Of a stretch of 64,000 bases of DNA, positions 52,869 through 63,515 are shown in pieces. The notes below the pieces were generated by a model. The model searched no databases. It was not told the origin of the DNA and saw only the letters and a list, made by a program, of their open reading frames with translations. How positions within the stretch are numbered: the stretch's first letter is position 1; every line of letters begins with the position of its first letter. The stretch comes from Lysinibacillus sp. OF-1 (GTDB lineage: Bacteria; Bacillota; Bacilli; Bacillales_A; Planococcaceae): positions 3,038,001 to 3,102,000 of the forward strand of contig NZ_CP102798.1 of assembly GCF_028356935.1 (NCBI RefSeq). The letters run 5' to 3'. Position numbers and translations under genes: made by a program.

Positions 52869-52897
52869 AGCAACTCAATCGTGAGTTGCTTTTTTTA
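52869..52897. terminator. Bidirectional terminator 3' of the repressor gene
   Basis: AGCAACTCA-ATCG-TGAGTTGCT with T7 on the plus strand and T6 on the minus strand. It serves the repressor gene and overlaps the 3' end of the convergent 59-aa gene. Confidence 0.9.
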
Positions 52898-53054
52898 CAA
52901 ACTTATCTGATAAATTATTTAATAGGCCTAATGCCTTTTCATTATCAATTCGTAATACCTTTTCGATGATGTCCGAATGTTCCTCAATTTTATTCCCTTG
53001 GTAATTTTCTGTCATTTTTATAAACCTTTGACGCAACTCATCTTTAACTGGCAT
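52875..53054 (-). CDS. SOS-controlled 59-aa protein, candidate antirepressor
   Basis: MPVKDELRQRFIKMTENYQG..., helical and charged, preceded by AGAGGTG 5 nt before the ATG. It converges on the repressor gene. Its promoter at 53151-53179 carries a LexA box. With a repressor that cannot self-cleave, a small SOS-induced antagonist would explain induction (inference). No family recognised. Confidence 0.7.
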   Translation of the reverse strand: MPVKDELRQRFIKMTENYQGNKIEEHSDIIEKVLRIDNEKALGLLNNLSDKFVKKATHD

Positions 53055-53549
53055 ACAATCACCTCTGTAGTTTTTTCGTTAACCTACCCATTCGACCAAA
53101 CAGTCATATTTACTATTCGCACTCTGTTCTCTCTAACCACCTCTTATTTCATTATACAAGAACATATGTTCTTATCCAAGAATAAATTATGTATCTAATA
53201 ATATTCAATAATGACAACATTCGACATTATTGTATTAATAATATTTTATATCCAAATACCTAATATTCATAATTATTTTGTACGACTAGCTTCGACATTT
53301 GAAGAAATATTTTCCTCTATATACATTTCCTCCGTAAGTGATATATTATTTTTTGTCGATTTATGTGAAATTTTGACACAATGTAATTACTGTCATTTAT
53401 CCATTTTTTCAAAGATTTTCAATTTTTTTGTTATTAATAACAAATCTATATAAATTATATTGAAATTTAGTTCACTCCATGATTAATATACTATATGAAA
53501 GAGTTTACTAGTTTCCTCGCTCTTTCCTTAATAGAAAGGGGCCATATTA
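53055..53549. other. AT-rich gap between the SOS gene and the integrase gene
   Basis: About 495 bp. It contains the SOS promoter and, nearer the integrase, no further feature that I can support. Open frames here are low-complexity and lack SDs. Confidence 0.5.
53151..53179 (-). promoter_or_regulatory. Promoter with a LexA (SOS) box in the spacer
   Basis: Minus strand TTGGAT (53179-53174), 17-bp spacer, TATAAT (53156-53151). The spacer contains the 16-bp palindrome AAGAACATATGTTCTT (53158-53173), whose GAAC-ATAT-GTTC core matches the Bacillus LexA site GAAC-N4-GTTC fully. Confidence 0.85.
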
Positions 53550-55460
53550 TTGAAAAAAGCAGCATTATATGTACGTGTAAGTACACTACACCAGATTGAT
53601 AAGGATTCTTTACCTTTCCAGCGACAAGAGTTAGAAAATTACGCTAAGTATGCATTAAATATTGAAGATATTGAAATTTTCGAGGATGCAGGCTATTCTG
53701 CCAAAAATACTGATCGTCCCAAATATCAAGAAATGATGAAGCGTATACGTAATGGGGAATTTACACATCTACTTGTGTGGAAGATTGATAGAATCTCACG
53801 CAATCTTAAAGATTTTTCCGAGATGTATGAGGAATTAAAAGAATGTAAAGTAACGTTTGTTTCGAAAAACGAACAGTTTGATACTTCTACTGCTATGGGC
53901 GAAGCCATGTTAAAAATAATTTTGGTGTTCGCTGAATTGGAACGAAAATTAACTGCTGAACGTGTATTCGGTATTATGCTATCTCGTGCCGAAAAGGGCT
54001 TATGGAATGGCGCTACTGTTCCGATTGGCTATGTATGGTCAGAAGAAAAGAAGTTTCCTGTGGTTGATCCAGATGAATCTAAAATTGTTCAATACATTTA
54101 CAAGTTGTATGAATCTTTACGTTCAACAATTAAAGTTGCATACCGTTTGCACGAAGAAAATATTGCTACAAAGCGAAATGGGCAATGGACTGCAAAGACT
54201 GTACGTGATATTTTGCGTAATCCCTTCTACATAGGAACATACCGCTACAACATGCGTGAAAGTGGTGGTAGCAGAAGGCTAAAAAACAAAGAAGAATGGA
54301 TTGTCGTTGAAAATAATCACCCTGGCATCATTGAAAAGGATCAATTCGAACGTGTTAACCAGCTGCTATCCGATAATTATCGAGGTTTGACAGATGTCCA
54401 ACGTGCCGATATTCATAAACACATCTTTTCCAAAATGCTATACTGCGGTAAATGTAACGCACTACTAACAGCCGGCTTAGATGTAGCTCGACAAGATGGG
54501 TATCGTCCTTCTCGTTATACATGCGCTACCTCTGGCGGTGCAAAACGATGTAGCAACTACGTTAGTGATATTATCATCGGACCATTTATTTTTAATTATG
54601 TTTCAAATTTAATTAGGCTACAAGAACGTATAACACCTAAACATTCGTTACGTGACATGGAACGTTCTCTACTTAGAGGTAATGCTTTTATTGATGTAGT
54701 GGGTATCGATAATGAATCATTAAAAGAAACTTATTTTGCACTCACTAATAGTATGTCTGACCAGGAATACTCCTTAGCTACAAAAGATGAAATTAACATT
54801 TCAGATATTGAGGTTGAACGTTTACAAAAGGAAAAAGCGAAGTTTGAAAGAGCGCTCACTCGATTAGAAGATTTATATTTGTTTGGGGAAGAAGATGGGA
54901 TTAGCCAAAAGGATTATATTTTCAAAAAACGTGATCTTCAAGCGCGCTTGGAGGAAATTGATGCTGAAATTAATACATTGAAACAAAAACATGAGGATAA
55001 AACCAGTGATGTTTTTGTTGATAATGCCCAACATTTTTTAATTACCAAAGAGATGCAGCAAGCCCGCAACGTAGACTATCGTGAGTTATCGGAGGTAGTT
55101 GGGCGAGAAGCCTTATCCGATTTTATGCACACTATAATTGATAAAATCGTAGTATTAGATAAACGTGTGCAATCAATTACATTCAAAAATGGTATTACAC
55201 ATATATTTGCGTATAAATCATTATTACAGAGTAAAACAGTTGCACCAGCTCGGATGCAATACAAGAATTACGAAGGCGCAATATTGGATTACCTAAAAGA
55301 AAACGGACCCACTTCTCGTGCCAATCTTCAGAAAGCCACAAACATTTCACGAGATGGGATTTTTACATTACTAAGTGAATTAATCGAGCGTGGTATTGTT
55401 ATAAAAACTGGACAATCTACAGCTACAAAATATCATTTTAACAGCACAAAAATCACTTAA
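53550..55460 (+). CDS. int: Large serine recombinase (phage integrase)
   Basis: 636 aa. The resolvase domain starts MKKAALYVRVST with nucleophile Ser11. A recombinase domain (about 155-265), a zinc ribbon (CGKCNALLTAG ... CATSGGAKRC) and a long coiled-coil region follow. A C-terminal winged-helix-like segment (about 570-635: LKENGPTSRANLQKATNISR) is an extra domain. TTG start with AAAGGGG 8 nt upstream. It catalyses attP x attB integration. Confidence 0.93.
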   Translation: MKKAALYVRVSTLHQIDKDSLPFQRQELENYAKYALNIEDIEIFEDAGYSAKNTDRPKYQEMMKRIRNGEFTHLLVWKIDRISRNLKDFSEMYEELKECKVTFVSKNEQFDTSTAMGEAMLKIILVFAELERKLTAERVFGIMLSRAEKGLWNGATVPIGYVWSEEKKFPVVDPDESKIVQYIYKLYESLRSTIKVAYRLHEENIATKRNGQWTAKTVRDILRNPFYIGTYRYNMRESGGSRRLKNKEEWIVVENNHPGIIEKDQFERVNQLLSDNYRGLTDVQRADIHKHIFSKMLYCGKCNALLTAGLDVARQDGYRPSRYTCATSGGAKRCSNYVSDIIIGPFIFNYVSNLIRLQERITPKHSLRDMERSLLRGNAFIDVVGIDNESLKETYFALTNSMSDQEYSLATKDEINISDIEVERLQKEKAKFERALTRLEDLYLFGEEDGISQKDYIFKKRDLQARLEEIDAEINTLKQKHEDKTSDVFVDNAQHFLITKEMQQARNVDYRELSEVVGREALSDFMHTIIDKIVVLDKRVQSITFKNGITHIFAYKSLLQSKTVAPARMQYKNYEGAILDYLKENGPTSRANLQKATNISRDGIFTLLSELIERGIVIKTGQSTATKYHFNSTKIT

Positions 55461-55487
55461 AAAGAATATTTAAGTGATTTTTGTGCT
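55443..55487. terminator. Bidirectional terminator shared by the integrase and HEPN genes
   Basis: Perfect 19-base arms (AGCACAAAAATCACTTAAA and its complement) with a 7-nt loop. It overlaps the last codons of both convergent genes. Confidence 0.85.
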
Positions 55488-56559
55488 ATCTTTGCAAAAT
55501 GCTATCAATATATGACAATAGCACTCTTTTCAATGATTCTAATTCTAAGGTTGTCTTGTATGCTTTTGGATTCAATTTGTATTTATAACCATGTCTTAGG
55601 CTAGTTAAATTTTCTATTCCTAAATTTATCTTATTATCTATTAGTTCAGGTAAAACCTCTAATCCATTAAATCGCATTAACATTCTTACCGAATTGGTAG
55701 TTTCCTCAAAGAACGCAACTGTATCTTGTGCTGGAATTAAGATTGTTCCTAAACTTTCAATTAGTTCATCGTCATCTGCTTTTAAAATCGAAAAATCAAA
55801 ATATTTCGAAAGAAAATATTTCGGACATTCTATTTCAAATTTAATATTCCTTTTTGCGCATTCTTCCTGAAAATGTTTATCATTTTTCAATAGGCTGAAA
55901 ACATCTTGAATATATACTAATTCATTGTCGTACAAAGTTTCAAAATGATCAATAATTTGTAATTCAGTGATTATTAACAAATCTAATGATAATTCTTTTA
56001 GTTCAATAAGATCATAATCAAATAATTCAAAGGATTCTATATCCAAATAATTCAGATAGAACTCATCAATTATTCTATAGGCATTATCAATAATTAACAT
56101 TATTTTATAAAATTTCAAATCAGATATATAAGCAAAATGAGTAATAGCGTTACGTATTTTGTTTATTTCCCTCATTGTTTCAACAGTACAAGAATCTTTT
56201 AAATCATATAGAAATTCGATTCTATTAACAGATTCTTCGTAGTTAATCGTTTTAATTCCGTATTTTTGAACTAACGAAACAAACTTATGCAAAGAACCTT
56301 TTAAACCTAAGTTTTCTTTTTCCTTTATAACTTTTAAAATATCATTCGACTTACTAAGATCAAATATTAATAAATCATTGTGGTCAGCTAAAATTGCTTT
56401 ATTAAATATCTCTAAAGCATGCTGCAAGAACATTACTGTTACTTTTAAGTATGTACCCGCTTCAGAGTCGTATTTATTATCTATGCTTATATATTTTTTG
56501 TAATTTTCTAGTGAAAATTTATAAGAATCCACTCCATTTTGAAGCATCTTAAAATCCAT
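55486..56559 (-). CDS. HEPN-motif protein, candidate defence/conversion gene
   Basis: 357 aa. Helix LQHALEIFNKAILADH (about 45-60) and R136-N-x3-H141 in KIRNAITHFAYI form the typical HEPN pair; RNxxxH is the RNase active-site signature. The C-terminal part (about 175-357) is of unknown family. AGGAGG precedes the ATG. AT-richer than the virion genes, single gene between int and the host, flanked by related hairpins: a moron layout. Confidence 0.7.
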   Translation of the reverse strand: MDFKMLQNGVDSYKFSLENYKKYISIDNKYDSEAGTYLKVTVMFLQHALEIFNKAILADHNDLLIFDLSKSNDILKVIKEKENLGLKGSLHKFVSLVQKYGIKTINYEESVNRIEFLYDLKDSCTVETMREINKIRNAITHFAYISDLKFYKIMLIIDNAYRIIDEFYLNYLDIESFELFDYDLIELKELSLDLLIITELQIIDHFETLYDNELVYIQDVFSLLKNDKHFQEECAKRNIKFEIECPKYFLSKYFDFSILKADDDELIESLGTILIPAQDTVAFFEETTNSVRMLMRFNGLEVLPELIDNKINLGIENLTSLRHGYKYKLNPKAYKTTLELESLKRVLLSYIDSILQR

Positions 56560-56614
56560 TTTTATACCTCCTAAATATTACATTGTCACTAAAATAATGA
56601 AATAGGACTTGAAA

Positions 56615-56649
56615 AAAATCACTTAAAACCCAACATTTTAAGTGATTTT
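56615..56649 (-). terminator. Terminator between rsmE and the HEPN gene
   Basis: Perfect 14-base arms AAAATCACTTAAAA with a 7-nt loop and a T-run on the minus strand. It shares AAAATCACTTAAA with the terminator at 55443 and insulates the HEPN gene from host transcription. Confidence 0.8.
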
Positions 56650-56761
56650 CCCAAGCTGTCCAGACCTTGATATTACTGCATTCCTACGCAATCATATCTT
56701 TATATACTACTCCACAGCCAAGTGTGTGAAAAGCCACTTTTGACAAGGCTGAACACCTCTT

Positions 56762-57499
56762 TCATTCAAATTCATAGGATATGGCAGACAGTGCGTATAA
56801 TGGCGCTGTTTCTGCTCGTAAAATTCTTGGTCCTAATGACATAGTTTGAGCGCCTGCATGTAACAGCGCTTCTGACTCTTGACGAGAAATGCCCCCCTCT
56901 GGACCAAAGATTATAAGCATTGATTTCGACTTCTTATCATACACGTTTTTTAGCTTCTCCGCAAACCTTGTGCGCTTTTCAGCCTTTGCATCCTCTTCAT
57001 CTGCAATAAAAACGGCATCGAATTGATCTATTTGTTGTAGGAGCTGTTTAAAGGTAATTGGTTCAAAAACCTCTGGGATATGTGTACGATGGGCTTGTTC
57101 TGCGGCCTCTTTAGCAATTTTTTGTAATCTTTCTTGCTTTTTTGCCCCTTTTTTCTTGTCCCATTTCACAATGGAACGTTCAGCTTCAAATGGCTGTAAT
57201 GCAAACATCCCAAGCTCCGTCGCTTTTTGTGTAATTAGCTCTAGCTTATCGCCCTTTGGCAAGCCACAAGCTACTGTTACATAAATAGGTAGCTCTGGTG
57301 AAGGTATTGTTTGACCAGTCGCTTCAATCACGACCTCATCCCCTTCAAACCCTTCGATTGTACATATATGAGCGGTGTTTTGTGCAACAACAACGATTTT
57401 GTCGCCCTGCTTCATCCGCATTACTCGCTCAATATGGCGTGCATCTTCTCCGCTAATACGTGCATTTTCTATGGCTGTTTCAATAAAATAACGTTGCAT
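56762..57499 (-). CDS. rsmE: 16S rRNA m3U1498 methyltransferase RsmE
   Basis: 245-aa SPOUT methyltransferase with an N-terminal PUA-like domain and C-terminal knot motifs LIIFGPEGGIS and MSLGPRILRAETAPLYALSA. Substrate: U1498 of 16S rRNA. It follows prmA as in Bacillus (yqeU). In Bacillus the next gene is mtaB; here the prophage intervenes. Confidence 0.95.
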   Translation of the reverse strand: MQRYFIETAIENARISGEDARHIERVMRMKQGDKIVVVAQNTAHICTIEGFEGDEVVIEATGQTIPSPELPIYVTVACGLPKGDKLELITQKATELGMFALQPFEAERSIVKWDKKKGAKKQERLQKIAKEAAEQAHRTHIPEVFEPITFKQLLQQIDQFDAVFIADEEDAKAEKRTRFAEKLKNVYDKKSKSMLIIFGPEGGISRQESEALLHAGAQTMSLGPRILRAETAPLYALSAISYEFE

Positions 57500-57580
57500 G
57501 CTACACAGTCCTTTCTAGCAAGACAGGAAAACGCCAAATCACAAGCACACGGCTTACGATTTGGCGCTTCTTCAGTCAGG

Positions 57581-58522
57581 TTATAGCGGTCGACGAGCAA
57601 TAATAGCTACCCAATCTTCCATTAATAATACTTCTTCAATCACAAAGCCTGAAGCTTCTAGTGCTGCTTTGACATCATCACGTTTTGCCCCGATAATGCC
57701 TGAAGTGACATATAATCCACCTGGTTTCACAATTGTAAATGCGTCGTCAGTGAAGGACATAATGATTTCGGCCAAAATATTAGCCACCACCACGTCTGCT
57801 GGTTCTTTGACAGTATCTAATAAGTTACCATGGAATACCTCTACCTTATCTTCTACTTTATTCAACGCCACATTTTCTTGTGCCGAACGTACAGCTACCT
57901 CGTCTAAATCGAGAGCATGCACACTTTTAGCACCAAGTAATGCTGCACCAATAGATAATACACCGGATCCTGTACCGATATCGACAACTGTATCCTCTTC
58001 TTTAATGACCTTTTCAAGTCCTTGTAAACACATCACCGTCGTTGGATGTGTACCTGTACCAAAAGCCATACCAGGATCTAATTCAATAATCAGTTCATCT
58101 GTTGAAACAGGTGTATAATCCTCCCATGTTGGTACGATTGTAAAGCGTTCAGAAATTTTGACAGGATGGTAGTATTGCTTCCAGGCAGTTGCCCAATCTT
58201 CCTCATTGACTTCAACAATGGAGACAACATTTTCACCGATATCAATGTTAAAGTTCGTCAAGTTTGTGATGGCTGCTTTAATTTCTTCGACCGTTTCATT
58301 TAAAAAACTAGACTCTGATAAATAAGCTTTGACAATGACGCCATCTTTCGGAAAATCATCTTCATTTAGCGCATAAATTTCACCATATTGATCTTCACGT
58401 GGCTTCGCAAATTCTGCAGAATCTTCGATGACAACACCACTTGCACCTGCTTCATGCAAAATATTCGAAATTGCTTCTACCGCTTCATTTTTTGTATGAA
58501 TGGATAATTCAGACCACTTCAC
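57581..58522 (-). CDS. prmA: Ribosomal protein L11 methyltransferase
   Basis: 313 aa. Class I SAM fold: [31 protein letters not shown], and [11 protein letters not shown] (NxxA/PPY-type motif IV). Methylates L11. It follows dnaJ directly. Confidence 0.95.
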   Translation of the reverse strand: MKWSELSIHTKNEAVEAISNILHEAGASGVVIEDSAEFAKPREDQYGEIYALNEDDFPKDGVIVKAYLSESSFLNETVEEIKAAITNLTNFNIDIGENVVSIVEVNEEDWATAWKQYYHPVKISERFTIVPTWEDYTPVSTDELIIELDPGMAFGTGTHPTTVMCLQGLEKVIKEEDTVVDIGTGSGVLSIGAALLGAKSVHALDLDEVAVRSAQENVALNKVEDKVEVFHGNLLDTVKEPADVVVANILAEIIMSFTDDAFTIVKPGGLYVTSGIIGAKRDDVKAALEASGFVIEEVLLMEDWVAIIARRPL

Positions 58523-58544
58523 GTAGCTCTTCAGCTCCCTCTAA

Positions 58545-59663
58545 TTATTCACCTTGGAATTTTTTCTTAATTTTATCGAATAGTGAACTACCTTGTTCTT
58601 CAGGGATATCGCCACTAATTTCAGCAAATTCTCGTAGTAATTGCTTTTGCTTTTCTGTTAATTTCTCAGGTGTCATGACTTTGACCGTTACATACTGATT
58701 CCCCATACCATAGCCATGAACATTTTTAACGCCTTTATCTTTAAGACGGAATTGGGCACCTGACTGTGTGCCAGCTGGGATACGTAATTTGACTTTACCA
58801 TGCACTGTAGGCACTTCAATTTCATCTCCAAGTGCGGCTTGAGGGAATGTCAACTTCAACTCGAAGTAAATATCGTCCCCATCACGTTCAAATTCTTTAT
58901 GCCCTTGAACACGGAACATAATATATAAATCCCCTGCAGGACCACCGTTAATACCTGGTTCACCTTGACCCGATACACGAATTTGTTGTCCATCATCCAC
59001 ACCTGCTGGAATCGTCACTTTAATTTTCTTGCGTTTTTGAACTTTTCCTTCTCCACGACAAGTTGAACATTTTTCTTTAATGATTTTACCTGTACCATGG
59101 CAAGTCGTACATGCACGACGGTTCATCATGCGACCAAACGGTGTATCCACTGCTTGGTTGATTTGTCCAGCCCCATTACATGTCGAACATGTTTCTGGCT
59201 GTGTGCCTGGCTTCGCTCCTGAGCCATGACATGTTTCACACGTTTCATCTTTCGGAATTTCTATTTCTGTTTCTTTCCCAAAAATAGCTTCCTCAAATTT
59301 AATATTCATGCGATATTGTAGATCATCGCCTTTACGTGGCGCATTTGGGTCTTGACGGCGACCACTACCACCGAAGAAAGAGCTGAAAATATCCTCGAAG
59401 CCGCCAAAGCCGCCGCCTCCAAAGCCACCACCAAAGCCCGCATTCGGGTCTTCATGACCAAATTGGTCGTAGCGTGCTTTTTTCTGGTCGTCGCTTAATA
59501 CTTCATATGCTTCAGCGATTTCTTTGAATTTTTCATCTGCACCCGGCTCTTTATTAAGATCAGGGTGATATTGTTTTGATAATTTACGGTATGCTTTTTT
59601 AATTTCATCTTTAGAAGCTGATTTTGTTAAACCAAGCACCTCGTAATAATCGCGTTTCTCCAT
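58545..59663 (-). CDS. dnaJ: Co-chaperone DnaJ
   Basis: 372 aa. J domain with HPD in [11 protein letters not shown], Gly/Phe-rich region (about 75-105), four CxxCxGxG zinc repeats ([32 protein letters not shown]) and the C-terminal substrate-binding domains. Stimulates DnaK ATPase. Confidence 0.98.
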   Translation of the reverse strand: MEKRDYYEVLGLTKSASKDEIKKAYRKLSKQYHPDLNKEPGADEKFKEIAEAYEVLSDDQKKARYDQFGHEDPNAGFGGGFGGGGFGGFEDIFSSFFGGSGRRQDPNAPRKGDDLQYRMNIKFEEAIFGKETEIEIPKDETCETCHGSGAKPGTQPETCSTCNGAGQINQAVDTPFGRMMNRRACTTCHGTGKIIKEKCSTCRGEGKVQKRKKIKVTIPAGVDDGQQIRVSGQGEPGINGGPAGDLYIMFRVQGHKEFERDGDDIYFELKLTFPQAALGDEIEVPTVHGKVKLRIPAGTQSGAQFRLKDKGVKNVHGYGMGNQYVTVKVMTPEKLTEKQKQLLREFAEISGDIPEEQGSSLFDKIKKKFQGE

Positions 59664-59840
59664 GATTCACACTCCGCTCTGTTTGCATAAAATCTATTGT
59701 AACATGCAGTTGTTAAAACTGCCTTATTTTTTCGATTAATCATCCCATAAAATTGAGGTTTTCACTTCCTAGCAGCTAACGTATGCAACTATTCCATAAA
59801 TGGTGTCATTTACGTGAAGCGATCACAACATCATGACAAA

Positions 59841-59867
59841 AGCCAAAGCCGCAAGCGGTCTTTGGCT
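59841..59867 (-). terminator. Terminator between dnaK and dnaJ
   Basis: AGCCAAAG ... CTTTGGCT with an inner CCGC-AA-GCGG stem, followed by a T-rich tail. It may lower dnaJ and downstream expression relative to dnaK. Confidence 0.75.
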
Positions 59868-59890
59868 TTTTCACTTAACTGTGTTACTTC

Positions 59891-61744
<1,854 letters not shown>

Positions 61745-61807
61745 CTATTATGTCAACGCAAGGGATGCGTTTTCTAACTAATTTTAATTGACTAAATAGT
61801 ACAAGGA

Positions 61808-62380
61808 CTATTCGTTCACAGATACCATTGTTGGGCGTAAAACACGATCCTTTAAGATATACCCTTTTTGGAGCTCGCGTAAGACAACACCCGTCTCTTT
61901 TTCACTATCTTGTTCTTGCATAACAGCTTGGTGAATAGTTGGATCAAATTGCTCACCTTCAGCTTTAATGACTTGTAGACCTTCTTTTTCTGTCGCTTCA
62001 ATTAAAGAGCGGTACACCATTTCAATCCCTTTAATGATGGATGCAGTTTCTTCAGAAGTTGTCTCTACTTGTAGAGCACGCTCAAAATTATCAAGAACTG
62101 GCAATAAGTCAGATAGTAGGTTTTGCGCACGGTACTTCTCAGCAGCCTCACTGTCTAACTGATGACGACGACGCATATTATCGAAGTCAGCACGTAGACG
62201 TAGGTGACGATTTTCCTCGTCATCTAGCTTTGCTTGTAGCTCAGCCAGCTTCGCCTCATACTGTTCTTCAATAGATAATTCTACTTCTTCTTGAACTTCT
62301 GATTGTGTTACTTCCTCTGCTGTCGTTTCAGCTTGTACATCTTCTTGTACTAAATCTTTGTTTTCCGTTGTTTCCGTCAC
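61808..62380 (-). CDS. grpE: Nucleotide exchange factor GrpE
   Basis: 190 aa starting at GTG (VTETTENKD), with GGAGG 6 nt upstream. An acidic N-terminus, coiled coil (about 45-95: [20 protein letters not shown]) and C-terminal beta wing ([16 protein letters not shown]) are typical. Releases ADP from DnaK. Confidence 0.96.
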   Translation of the reverse strand: MTETTENKDLVQEDVQAETTAEEVTQSEVQEEVELSIEEQYEAKLAELQAKLDDEENRHLRLRADFDNMRRRHQLDSEAAEKYRAQNLLSDLLPVLDNFERALQVETTSEETASIIKGIEMVYRSLIEATEKEGLQVIKAEGEQFDPTIHQAVMQEQDSEKETGVVLRELQKGYILKDRVLRPTMVSVNE

Positions 62381-62397
62381 TTGAATCCTCCTCATTA

Positions 62398-63426
62398 TCA
62401 TTCACTACGATTTTTCATAAAGGCTTGTGTTAAATCCAAGCGCATTATGTCTAATAAAGCCACGACACGCTTATAATCCATACGTGTTGGGCCAATGATA
62501 GCAATGGCTCCCTGTTGGTCATCACCAATGGAATAGGTAGTGGTAATGACACTGCAATTTTCCATTTCTAATTGTTTATTTTCTGAGCCTATCCGAATAT
62601 GAATACCTGATTCGTTCGGATGGAAAAGGGACTGCACTTGGCTAGTCGTCTCCATCAAGTCCAAAATCATGCGAACTTTATTTAAATCATGGAATTCTGG
62701 TTGGTTGAACATATTCGTTTTCCCACCATAGAAAATTTTACTTTCTGAATTATGCATTGTTGCTGTTACGAGCGCGCGAATAAAATCATCCGCTGATCTA
62801 ATATGTTGCTGTAACACGGCTAGCACTTCAGCTTCAAGGCTTTTATGGAGATCTTCTAAGGATACACCAATCAGGCGATCATTTAAGATATTGACCATTT
62901 TCTCTAAATCAGAAGCGGTAAAATCTGGCGGTAAGTTGAACATGCGATTTTCAACATGCCCATTATTCGTTACGATAATTGCTACTGCTGTATCGCTAGA
63001 AAGAGGGACAATTGAAAATCGTTTGACACGATGCCTTTGAACATCAGGTCCTAAAAGTATGGAAGTATACGATGTCAGCTCCGATAGAATGTTGGCTGAC
63101 TTTCGGATAATATGCTCTACTTCTACTAGTCGATCATTAAAAATTGATTGGATTTGTTGAATGTCCTTCGAATTAATGCCTTGAGGACTCAACAAATGAT
63201 CTACATAAAATCTGTAACCCTTTTCTGAAGGCACTCGACCAGAGGAAGTATGTGTTTTCTCTAAGAAGCCTAATTCCTCTAAATCCGCCATTTCATTTCG
63301 AATAGTGGCTGGACTAAATGTAATCCCTTGTTTTTTGGAGATTTGGCGAGAACCTACCGGCTGTGCAGACACAATAAAGTCGTCTACAATGACTTGCAAT
63401 ATCTGTAACTGCCGATTTGTTAGCAT
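62398..63426 (-). CDS. hrcA: Heat-inducible repressor HrcA
   Basis: 342 aa. N-terminal winged helix ([20 protein letters not shown] ... [20 protein letters not shown]) followed by the GAF-like domain. The start is the ATG 5 nt after GAGGTGA. Binds the CIRCE site at 63441-63467 and represses this operon, with GroEL as modulator. Confidence 0.97.
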   Translation of the reverse strand: MLTNRQLQILQVIVDDFIVSAQPVGSRQISKKQGITFSPATIRNEMADLEELGFLEKTHTSSGRVPSEKGYRFYVDHLLSPQGINSKDIQQIQSIFNDRLVEVEHIIRKSANILSELTSYTSILLGPDVQRHRVKRFSIVPLSSDTAVAIIVTNNGHVENRMFNLPPDFTASDLEKMVNILNDRLIGVSLEDLHKSLEAEVLAVLQQHIRSADDFIRALVTATMHNSESKIFYGGKTNMFNQPEFHDLNKVRMILDLMETTSQVQSLFHPNESGIHIRIGSENKQLEMENCSVITTTYSIGDDQQGAIAIIGPTRMDYKRVVALLDIMRLDLTQAFMKNRSE

Positions 63427-63440
63427 GATTATCACCTCTG

Positions 63441-63467
63441 TTAGCACTCGACTAAGAGGAGTGCTAA
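63441..63467. promoter_or_regulatory. CIRCE operator
   Basis: TTAGCACTC-N9-GAGTGCTAA, a perfect match to the HrcA-binding consensus, 14 bp before the hrcA ATG. Confidence 0.98.
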
Positions 63468-63477
63468 TACTATTATT

Positions 63478-63506
63478 AAGTTATCAAATCCCACATTTTA
63501 TGTCAA
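63478..63506 (-). promoter_or_regulatory. Sigma-A promoter of the hrcA operon
   Basis: Minus strand TTGACA, 17-bp spacer, TAACTT. The start point would fall at the edge of the CIRCE element, as in other class I heat-shock operons. Confidence 0.7.
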
Positions 63507-63515
63507 CGATATCGC

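Larger units (their letters stand above)
13500..56700. mobile_element. Complete-looking Myoviridae-type prophage, P2-like tail and lambda-like head
   Basis: A contiguous set of phage modules lies between mtaB and rsmE: distal conversion/transfer genes, lysis, tail, head and packaging, late regulators, replication, immunity and a serine integrase. Virion genes are intact and on one strand. The borders are approximate: the left end lies between the mtaB start (13414) and the hairpin at 13549, the right end between about 56560 and the rsmE stop (56762). No convincing att core was found by eye, as expected for a serine recombinase with a short crossover sequence. Confidence 0.93.

Noticed and set aside
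52977..53453. Plus-strand frames between the repressor and integrase genes
   Set aside because: Low-complexity AT-rich frames without SDs; one lies antisense to the well-supported 59-aa gene and its promoter.
13442..56588. Nine-base TTACATTGT shared by the left edge (about 13443) and right edge (about 56578) as att core
   Set aside because: A 9-mer match between two AT-rich segments of 120 and 200 bp is not rare by chance, and it would place the HEPN gene inside but its terminator outside the prophage. Not enough to call attL/attR.
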